Source: Pseudanabaena sp. 'Roaring Creek' (GTDB taxonomy: Bacteria; Cyanobacteriota; Cyanobacteriia; Pseudanabaenales; Pseudanabaenaceae). Taken from it: DNA of 35,834 nucleotides. The position numbers and the translations under genes are program-made. The stretch is taken from NCBI RefSeq assembly GCF_001402795.1, contig NZ_LIRE01000215.1, forward strand, positions 1-35,834. The letters run 5' to 3'. Under the pieces are notes generated by a model. It had not been told where the DNA came from and did no database searches. It saw only the letters and a program-made list of their open reading frames with translations. Position 1 is the first letter of the stretch. Every line of letters begins with the position of its first letter. This document shows, piece after piece, positions 16,499 through 25,200 of this stretch.

Positions 16499-19400
16499 CT
16501 AGCAACTTAAAATACTTGCTTCAGGGAAATCTACGAGTTTTAAGAGCACCTTTTGATAGTTCGCTAACAACTGCGCCACCATCTCACCTGTAAATTTCTC
16601 GGTACTGTAATTTAAGATGATGCGCATGGGTTTCGACATTTCCAAATAAAACTCCAACGGTATATTTTCCATATACAGTTCTGACTTAACATCCTCCCAC
16701 GACTGCTTTCTAGCTTGCATTTCCACCACTTCCCAATGGGGTATCATTTCTAATCCCTGAGTGGCGGCAGTCATCGTCACACTTGCGATCGGACGCAAAG
16801 CCCCTAACTGTTGCGTTTGGGCGATGACTCGATTGAGGGGGATTTCTTTATGCTCGATCGCTTCCTTGATATTGGTTTGTAATTGCTTGATAAAAATCGC
16901 GCCTGTTTGTTCGGGAAGGATTGGCGATCGCAAAATAACATCATTGATAAAACAACCGAGCATCTGTTCAGTTTCAGGTAGGGGACGATTGCCTACGGTT
17001 GTCAAGATGCTCACTTCCTGATGTCCTTGCCATGCGGCTAGGGTTAGTTTCAATCCCGCAAGGAAGACAGCAAAACTGGTAACCCCCAAAGAGCGACTCA
17101 AAGCGACGATCGCTTCTACTAGGGATGTGGGTATTTCCGCAAAATAATGCCTTGCCTCGCGACTGGTCAATGGCTGAGCAAGGGGTAGGGAATTCCGATC
17201 GCTTACTAATTCGCCCACTAATTTATGCTGCCAATATTGCAGCTCCTGCGCGATCGCCGCTTCGTTGTATACCCGATGCTGCCAGAAAGCAAAATCTGCA
17301 TATTGCAGAGCCACAGCGGGAAGTGGGGAAGGCAGATCGCGGGAAAAGGCTTGGATGAGGCTATGCAATTCTTGAAGCAGGAGGCTAAAAGAAGCGCCAT
17401 CGGTAATGAGATGGTGCATCGAGATCGATAGCCAATGCTCTTCTGGTGCGAGACGAAATAATGTCGTGCGGATTAAAGGGGCGATCGCTAAGTCGAAGGC
17501 AGGTTCGGCGATCGCGATCGCCAAATTAAAAGCTTCAGATTCGCGTTCCGCAGGGGCTAGGTGTTGCAAATCCCTATAGACAAGCGGCAAATGCATAGAT
17601 GGTAAAACGAACTGCATCGGTTGACTGTCAACGATCTTAAAGACCGTTCGCAGAATTTCATGGCGTTGGATGAGTTCGTTAAAACTCCGTTCCACCACCG
17701 CAGGATCGACCGCTTCCTTCATCCGTAAAATAATCGAACTATTGAGGGTTGCACCTGTGCTACTGGACTGATGGGCTTCCCAAATATATTGCTGCGAAAA
17801 CGATAGGGGAATTGGCAAATCTAACGGACGCTGCGATTGAAGTTCGGTAATCCCGATCGGGTATTTTTTACTCCTCTGGAGGAGATCTGGGGAAGCAATC
17901 TGACTTTGCCCAATGCGATCGGCTAAGCCAGCCACGGTAGGCGATTGAAATAGGTCGATAATCGTGAGATTTGACGGAAAAATACTCAATAACTGGGCGA
18001 TTAGTTTAGTTGCGAGTAACGAATGTCCGCCTAGCTCAAAAAAGTCATCATGAATCCCAATCCGTTCGATTTGCAGAATTTCGACAAATATCTGGGCGAT
18101 TTGGGATTCTCTTGCGTTACTGGGGGCAATAAAAGTTTCAGTTAAGTCGGGACGTGATAGCTCTGGATCGGGTAATTGCGAACGATCCACTTTCCCATTT
18201 TTGTTGAGGGGCATTGCCGAGAGAAACATGAATCCCGCAGGAATCATATATTTAGGTAGGCGCTTTTCCAGAAAGCGTCGCAGACTTGCCGCCGTAGGAC
18301 GATCGCCCACCTTCGGGACGACATAGGCAATCAGACGTTTATCCCCAGTATGATCTTCCCAATCGATCGCCAGACTTTCCTGTACTTCAGGATGCTGAGC
18401 TAGCAATGCTTCAATTTCTCCTAACTCGATCCGATATCCGCGTATTTTTACCTGTCGATCGAACCGACCGAGAAATTCAATGGTTCCATCAGCCCAATAG
18501 CGGGCGCGATCGCCTGTTTGGTAGAGCCTTGCCCCTGCTGGGCTAAAGCGATCGGGGATAAACTTCGCATCGGTCAGATCGGGACGATGGAGATAGCCCC
18601 TAGCTAAACCCATGCCACCGATATACAATTCGCCAGCAATGCCGATCGGCGTGGGCTGCAAGCATGGATCGAGGATATAGGTGCGAGCATTGCGAACAGG
18701 CTTCCCAATGGGAATCTCCCGACCTGCGAGATCGAGGGTAGCGAGATCGATGGTGGTGGTAACGATCGTTGCTTCCGTCGGTCCGTAGCTATTGACTAAA
18801 CGTACGTGAGGTTTGACTATTTTTTGCCAGAGGGCAAAGCGATCGCTGAGGGCTTTTTCGCCACCGAGGATCACTAGCCTGATGGTGTCAGGTAATGCAA
18901 GCTGGCGATCGGTCATTTCCGTCACCATCTGATGCCAGAAAGCCGTAGGGAGATCGAGTACGGAAATCTGCCAGTCGGCACAGGTTTGGAGAAATGAGGC
19001 GATCGCGCCAAGCATCTCCTCCGATCGCAAGCTCAAAGTTGCCCCCGTCGAGAGGCAGGGAAAGATCTCTTCGGCAGCCGCATCAAAGCCGATGGAAGCA
19101 AATTGCAGCACACGATCGCGATCGCTGATACCATATTCCGCGATCGCCGCTTCCGTGTAGTTGACTAAAGAATGATGTTCCACCATTACCCCTTTAGGTT
19201 GCCCCGTCGAGCCCGATGTGTAGATAATGTAGGCAAGACGATCGCTCTGCACCGACCCTAGTTCTAAATTATCCCGACTTGCGGAGGCAATTTTTTCCCA
19301 ATCACCATCGATCAAAATTACAGGCACATTAAATTGAGGTATTTTCTCAATCAAAGTTCTCTGGGTTAATAATACGGAAACTTTGGCATCGGACAGAATA

Positions 19401-21193
19401 AATTCCAGTCTTTGCGATGGATAGTTGGGATCGATTGGTACATAAGCCCCTCCCGCCTTGAGAATACTGAATAGTCCCACCAGCATATCAATCGAGCGCT
19501 CGACATAAAGTCCGACCAGACTTTCGGATTTAACCCCTAGATGCTGGAGATAACGCGCTAACTGATTGGCTCTTTGATTGAGTTCTTGATAGGTGATTTG
19601 GCGATCGCCAGCGATCGCCGCTATAGCATCAGGAGTCCTCTGCACCTGAGCCTCAAATAGTTGATGAATGTAAGCCTTAGTAACTGGAGTAGTTTGGGCT
19701 TGACTCCATGCCAATAACTGTTGTTCCTCTTCTAGGGGCAGTAGGGGCAAGGCAGATAGAGAGCGATCGGGGTTCGCCATAATTCCCGCTAATAGGGTTT
19801 GGAAATGCGCCAACATACGGGTAATCGTAGCTTCATCAAACAGATCGGTGTTGTACTCTAACTTTCCGATTAAGCCATTCGCTTCCACAAGGTGAATCGT
19901 AAAATCAAATTGAGATGTGTGATTGTCGATGCGATCGTGCTCAACCTGTAAATTAGGAAGTTCGATATTCTCAATCGAAAAGGCGTTTTGAAATACCAGC
20001 ATGACTTGAAATAGGGGCGCGTAGCTTAAATTTCTTGCCAGTTGTAATTCATCGACCAATTTTTCAAAGGGAAGCGTTTGATGCGCTAAGGCTCCTAAGA
20101 CAGTTTCGCGTACGCGCTGCATTAGGGTTAGGAAACTAGGATTTGCCGATAGGTCAGTACGCAGCACCAAGGTATTGATGAAACAACCGATTAAATTTTC
20201 CAGTTCGGGTTGTTGACGATTGGCGATTGGCGCACCAATTAAGATATCTTCCTGTCCGCTATACCGAAATAGTAACGTTTGCAACGCCGCTAGTAGAGTA
20301 ATAAATAAGGTGTTGCCCGTTTGTTGTGATAGATCCCTGAGCGCCGCCGTGAGATCCATAGGGATAGTAAAAGATAGGGTTTTACCAGTAAAAGACTGGA
20401 CGGCAGGACGCGGGCGATCGCTGGGCAAGGACAAGAGATCGGGAGCATGGAGCAATTGCTGTTTCCAATAACTGAGATCCTTTTCTAGTACTGCCCCTTG
20501 CAGGTATTGTCTCTGCCAGATCGCAAAGTCTGCATATTGAATGGGTAAGGAAGTGAGGGGCGAGGAGTTCCCGACTGACAGCGCTGCATAAAGCCTGCTC
20601 AGTTCGCGGAAAAAGATACCAATCGACCAAGCATCCACCGCAATATGATGCAGGGTTAATAGCAGCATATATTCGGTAGTACTGAGTTGTAGTAGATCTG
20701 CCCGCAATAATATATCTCGCTCTAAATTAAAGGGCTGGCAAGCCTGCGACTGCGTAATGTTTTCGACTTCCCTCTCTTTTGCTTCGGTTGATAGCGATCG
20801 CAAATCGGAGATCGCCAATTGCCAATCATCGATCGGATTAATAATCTGCGTTAGTTCCCCTGCGATCGTTTGGTAAGTGGTACGGAGGATTTCGTGACGT
20901 TGTAGAATTGCTCGAAGACTCTGAGCTAAGGCTGTGACTTGCAGATTGCCCTTAATTTTTAAGGTGATCGAAATATTATTGGAGACCGCGCTATTAAGAC
21001 TTAACCGATCCTGAAACCACATCCGCTGCTGTCCAAACGAAACCTCAAGATGACCTTTGCCCTCCTTCTCTTGGCGCTGGGGAATCGACTGAGAAAGGGG
21101 CAATGGACTCGGTTTTAAGGACATTCGCCGTTTCAATAGAGCCTGTTGCTCTGGAGACAACGCCGCAATTCGTTTGGATAAATCATTCATCAT
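16499..21193 (-). CDS. Non-ribosomal peptide synthetase, C-A-PCP-C
   Basis: This 1564-residue protein holds one full elongation module plus an extra condensation domain. C1 (about 48-480) has HHIAVDAWS (182-190). The A domain (about 505-1010) has YTSGSTGQPKG (658-668), LYQTGDRARY and NGKVDR. The substrate-code residues read by eye are D704 A705 E708 D747 I775 G777 S802 I810 V811 K1001. This is close to the Lys code I recall for bacitracin synthetase (DAESIGSVCK), so a basic amino acid is a tentative guess. The PCP serine is S1058 in LGGHSLL. C2 (about 1125-1560) has HHLITDGAS (1260-1268) and no carrier after it. A terminal C domain may release the chain onto an amine or alcohol, or cyclise it. 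There is no epimerase and no thioesterase. The gene starts 11 bp after the monooxygenase stop and is the last of the operon. Confidence 0.93.
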   Translation of the reverse strand: MMNDLSKRIAALSPEQQALLKRRMSLKPSPLPLSQSIPQRQEKEGKGHLEVSFGQQRMWFQDRLSLNSAVSNNISITLKIKGNLQVTALAQSLRAILQRHEILRTTYQTIAGELTQIINPIDDWQLAISDLRSLSTEAKEREVENITQSQACQPFNLERDILLRADLLQLSTTEYMLLLTLHHIAVDAWSIGIFFRELSRLYAALSVGNSSPLTSLPIQYADFAIWQRQYLQGAVLEKDLSYWKQQLLHAPDLLSLPSDRPRPAVQSFTGKTLSFTIPMDLTAALRDLSQQTGNTLFITLLAALQTLLFRYSGQEDILIGAPIANRQQPELENLIGCFINTLVLRTDLSANPSFLTLMQRVRETVLGALAHQTLPFEKLVDELQLARNLSYAPLFQVMLVFQNAFSIENIELPNLQVEHDRIDNHTSQFDFTIHLVEANGLIGKLEYNTDLFDEATITRMLAHFQTLLAGIMANPDRSLSALPLLPLEEEQQLLAWSQAQTTPVTKAYIHQLFEAQVQRTPDAIAAIAGDRQITYQELNQRANQLARYLQHLGVKSESLVGLYVERSIDMLVGLFSILKAGGAYVPIDPNYPSQRLEFILSDAKVSVLLTQRTLIEKIPQFNVPVILIDGDWEKIASASRDNLELGSVQSDRLAYIIYTSGSTGQPKGVMVEHHSLVNYTEAAIAEYGISDRDRVLQFASIGFDAAAEEIFPCLSTGATLSLRSEEMLGAIASFLQTCADWQISVLDLPTAFWHQMVTEMTDRQLALPDTIRLVILGGEKALSDRFALWQKIVKPHVRLVNSYGPTEATIVTTTIDLATLDLAGREIPIGKPVRNARTYILDPCLQPTPIGIAGELYIGGMGLARGYLHRPDLTDAKFIPDRFSPAGARLYQTGDRARYWADGTIEFLGRFDRQVKIRGYRIELGEIEALLAQHPEVQESLAIDWEDHTGDKRLIAYVVPKVGDRPTAASLRRFLEKRLPKYMIPAGFMFLSAMPLNKNGKVDRSQLPDPELSRPDLTETFIAPSNARESQIAQIFVEILQIERIGIHDDFFELGGHSLLATKLIAQLLSIFPSNLTIIDLFQSPTVAGLADRIGQSQIASPDLLQRSKKYPIGITELQSQRPLDLPIPLSFSQQYIWEAHQSSSTGATLNSSIILRMKEAVDPAVVERSFNELIQRHEILRTVFKIVDSQPMQFVLPSMHLPLVYRDLQHLAPAERESEAFNLAIAIAEPAFDLAIAPLIRTTLFRLAPEEHWLSISMHHLITDGASFSLLLQELHSLIQAFSRDLPSPLPAVALQYADFAFWQHRVYNEAAIAQELQYWQHKLVGELVSDRNSLPLAQPLTSREARHYFAEIPTSLVEAIVALSRSLGVTSFAVFLAGLKLTLAAWQGHQEVSILTTVGNRPLPETEQMLGCFINDVILRSPILPEQTGAIFIKQLQTNIKEAIEHKEIPLNRVIAQTQQLGALRPIASVTMTAATQGLEMIPHWEVVEMQARKQSWEDVKSELYMENIPLEFYLEMSKPMRIILNYSTEKFTGEMVAQLLANYQKVLLKLVDFPEASILSC

Positions 21194-21204
21194 CAGGTAG
21201 CTCG

Positions 21205-22284
21205 CTAAACTAGAATTGGAGATTTGGGAAGGGAGTTGGGATGGGATAGGTAGCTATTTTTGATGTCTTTGAGAAAGTCTAGGCTTTCCATCACCCAATC
21301 AAATTCCACCCCAAAGTCAATGAGGGCTGCAATTTCATCGATTCCTGCCTGTTGCAGATTGTCGATCATGGTTTGGCAATAGGCGGGAGTTCCCATTAAT
21401 ACCTTGCCGTTAAAATAGGTCTCAAAACTAAACTCAAGCAGATCGTCTAGGTCTTGCGGAGTCATGGTGTTAGGATCAATGGAAAACCGCAGGTCACCAG
21501 AGGACTTGACTACTAGATCGAAATGGGTTTTGAGATAATTTTTAAAGGGCTGTTTCACCTTGCGCCGCACGGCATCCATATCGCGATCAATAAATGTATG
21601 GATCATCATGGCAACCTTTCCACTTTGGGGATCGTGACCATGTTGCGCTAGGGCTTGACGATAAAGGGTGATTTTTCGCAGGATTTCGTCGAGGCTTTGG
21701 TATAGGGGCGAAGTGAGAATATTCGCCCCTATTTTGCCAGCTTCCAGAAAGGTTTCGTCGGAGAGGGCGGTGATCCAGATGGACAAGTTGGTTTGCAAGG
21801 GTCTGGGAAAGGTATGAATATTGACAGGCTTACCATTGCCACCGATTAAGGCGATCGCCTCGCCTTGCCAAAGCTGCTGCAATACTTGAATATCGCGCCA
21901 CATAATTTCTTTTTTGGCAGCATACTTTTCAGGATAAAGCACAAAATCGTTAGGATGCCATCCTGGAGCAAAGGACAGACTAACACGCCCCTTGGACAGA
22001 TTATCTACCATCGCCCATTCTTCGGCAACGCGCAAAGGATTTTGCAATGGCATGACGACGCTGCCAGAGCGAATTTGGATATGGTCGGTAATCATCGCGA
22101 TCGCTGCGCCCGCCACCGATGGATTGGGATAAAGCCCCCCAAAGGCATCGAAGTGACGTTCGGGAATCCAAACAGCAGCAAATTTATGGCGATCAGCAAA
22201 TTTTGCCCCTTCTAGCAATAGATGATATTTGTCGCGACTGGTTGTGGAACCATCACCAGAGAAATAAAACAAACTAAATTCCAT
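21205..22284 (-). CDS. Luciferase-like FMN-dependent monooxygenase, MupA/Atu3671 type
   Basis: This 359-residue TIM-barrel flavin enzyme belongs to the bacterial-luciferase superfamily, subgroup tied to natural-product synthesis. Visible are EFSLFYFSGDGS at the start, FAAVWIPERHFDAFGGLYPNPSVAGAAIA cut here into WIPERHFDAFGG (about 39-50), IRSGSVVMPLQNPLRVAEEWAM and LSFAPGWHPNDFV. It would use reduced FMN supplied by a separate reductase and O2. In PKS/NRPS clusters such enzymes are usually thought to hydroxylate a carrier-bound intermediate, often next to the carbonyl; here the substrate is unknown. Its start is 4 bp after the PKS stop, with the ribosome-binding word AGGA inside the end of that gene, so translation is coupled. 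Its place between PKS and last NRPS suggests it acts on the PKS-bound chain. Confidence 0.88.
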   Translation of the reverse strand: MEFSLFYFSGDGSTTSRDKYHLLLEGAKFADRHKFAAVWIPERHFDAFGGLYPNPSVAGAAIAMITDHIQIRSGSVVMPLQNPLRVAEEWAMVDNLSKGRVSLSFAPGWHPNDFVLYPEKYAAKKEIMWRDIQVLQQLWQGEAIALIGGNGKPVNIHTFPRPLQTNLSIWITALSDETFLEAGKIGANILTSPLYQSLDEILRKITLYRQALAQHGHDPQSGKVAMMIHTFIDRDMDAVRRKVKQPFKNYLKTHFDLVVKSSGDLRFSIDPNTMTPQDLDDLLEFSFETYFNGKVLMGTPAYCQTMIDNLQQAGIDEIAALIDFGVEFDWVMESLDFLKDIKNSYLSHPNSLPKSPILV

Positions 22285-22288
22285 AATT

Positions 22289-25200
22289 CTAATCCTGCAC
22301 TTGAGCTAACTGGGCTTGTATTTCATCTAGGGATAATTTTTCGATCTCGGCAAGAATCTTTGCCATCTCATCGGAATCCTCTGGCTGTAAAAGTGGCTGT
22401 AAAAGTTGCTCTCCGATTAAACTTGCCAATCCCGCCACCGTGGGCGCATCCGAAAGCAATGTCCGCAGCGATAGTTCCACAGGATACATTTCGCGGATCT
22501 GTGACACCAATCGCACCGCTAAGAGGGAATGTCCTCCCAACTCGAAGAAATTATCATTAACTCCCACCTGTTCTAGCCCTAGTTGAGCTTGCCAGAGTTC
22601 GGCGATTTTCTGTTCGATCGCATTACTTGGAGCCACATAGCTAGTGGATTGGAGCGATCGCTGGTGTCCTGCGACTCCTATAGCCGATGGCAACGATGCT
22701 TGAGCAGATGCTTGAGAAGATACTTGAGAAGCCGATTGGTCATTTGCCCTTGCCGCAGGAGCATCGGGTTGCTGTAGAGCCATATTGTTCTGTTCCCTTT
22801 GCTTCAGCACCGATGACCAGTCTTTGGTGGAAACTAAGACCTGACGATAATCGCTGTGCAAAATGCGCTGTAGAGCTTCTAGCCCCTCTTGGGGAGCGAT
22901 GCCCAGCGCTAGAGCCTCTAGACGTTCCTGCTTGATGCGATCGGGCAATCCCTTGAGATCTGCACCCATGCCTATTTCCTGCCAGATATCCCAATTAATG
23001 GAAATGGTGCGTTGATGCGAGGACTGCGCCGCAAAGGCATCGAGGAAACAGTTAGCAGCACAATAGTCCACTTGTCCTAGTCCACCGAGAACGGCACTAA
23101 GAGAGGAAAATAGCACCAAGAAATCCAAACCATCATTTTGGAAAGTCTGTTGCAGAACGAGCGTACCTTGAACCTTGGGACGCATGACTTGAGCGGCGAC
23201 GGCGGGATCTTTGAGTTGCATAATTCCATCGCCAGCGACTCCAGCCGTATGCAAAATACCGTGGAGTTTTCCAAAGGTTTGTTGAATGCGATCGCGCAGG
23301 GATTGCATTTGTTCGCGATCGGCAACATCGGCATTTAACACCATCACTGTCGCACCATGCGCTTCCATGGCTTGGATTTTGCGAATTTTGACGGTTATAC
23401 TATCCTCGTCACCGTGATTTTGCATCCATCGTTCCCATTCGTCCCTAAGAGGCAAAGCGGTGCGACTGATTAAAACTAGCTGGGCTTGGAAATTACGGGC
23501 GAGATACTCGGCAATAGTCATGCCAATGCCACCCATGCCGCCAGTAATCAAATATACTCCCCGATGCCGAAATGCTGTCCGATCTGTTGTCCAATCTGTT
23601 GTCCAATCTGCTTTCCGATCTGAAGGTGAAGTTACCGAGGGTAAATAGATTTCTTCATGAATTGGTAACCAGCGATAGTTGCCCCGATAGGCAACTATGG
23701 GCGCAGAGGAGCGATCGGCGAGATTGAGAATTTCCGCAACGATTTGATCGCATTGATCGCCCCACTGTTTATTCTCAGGTTTATTCTCAGGTTTATGATC
23801 GGGTTTATGATCAGGGTCAGCAGCGATCGCCACATCGATCGCACCGCAGGCGATCTGAGGATATTCCTGAGGAATCACCTTACAGGCTCCCAAAATCGTG
23901 GTTTTTTCTGGAAAAACTACTTCCGTTCCCGATACATCTTGCGTATGGTTCGAGACCACCCCAAGGCAGATTGCTTGCGTCACATTTTGCTGACCGATCG
24001 CTTGAGCTAAATAGAGCAGGCTAAAGAAGCCCAATCTCTGCGATTCTTCCCCATCAACCCGATCTCCTAAAGTCCAGAGATGGGCAATTATAGGCGATTG
24101 TCCCAAGGTGAGAACTTCTCGAATTAGCAGCTCATAGTGATGGCGATCGCTGGGATTAATCCGATAGACATCATCGTCACTGTGACTAAACTCAGAACCA
24201 ATATGCACCTGAATTACTCGATATCCACGCTGCTGCAAGCTTTGGGTCATCGTCGCACCTAAGCCCTGACGATCGCCAAAGATGACCCAGCAGCGATCGC
24301 TTAGTTCCTTTCGTATCGGTAAAGCCGCACGCTTCCAAGAGGGAAAATAGAACCATTCGCCAATATCCGACTTCTTGTTCAGATCGATCGTAGGTCGATC
24401 GTTTGATTCTAGCTGGGGAGCCGCGATCCAATAGCTTTGCCGCTCAAAGGGATAGGTGGGAAGGGGAACCCGCGCCGATGGCTGTTGAGCATAAAATTCC
24501 GCCCAATCAATTTCTACCCCATGCAGCCAAAGTTGTCCCAAGGTTTTGAGGAAAAATTCTAGTTCTGAAGATCGATCTTGGGGATGGGGTAAAGAACTAA
24601 GAATTACGCGATCGCTTGACTGCTGCTTGGCTAAGGTGCTGAGTGTGCGTCCTGCACCTACTTCCAATAAAATGCCATCGGCATTATTTAATAGCTCGGC
24701 AATACCCTGCGAAAACTGAACGGGTTGCCGCAAATGCTGCGCCCAATATTGGGGATCGGTGGCAGATGCCGCCGTAATCCAAGTACCCGTCACATTGGAA
24801 ATAAATGGAATTTGCGGTGGATGCAACGTCATTTTTTGTAAGTGCTCGACCAATGGCGCGATCGCTCCTTCCATCATCGGCGAATGAAAGGCATGGGAGG
24901 TATGCAAAGGTTGACAAGGGATCTCTTGAGCGGATAGCAACCTTTGCAGTTTGGCGATCGCTTCTATTGCTCCTGAAACGACACAGAGCGATGGACTATT
25001 AATGGCGGCAAGGAAGAGATCCGCTCCGAGAAAAGACTGGACATCTCTGGACGATAGGCTCACGGCAAGCATCGCTCCTTGGGGCTGTTGTTGCATCAAG
25101 CTCCCGCGCAGAGCAACGAGAGCGAGGGCATCATCAAGCGAGAACACGCCCGCAAGATAGGCGGCTACATATTCGCCAATACTATGCCCGATCATCGATT

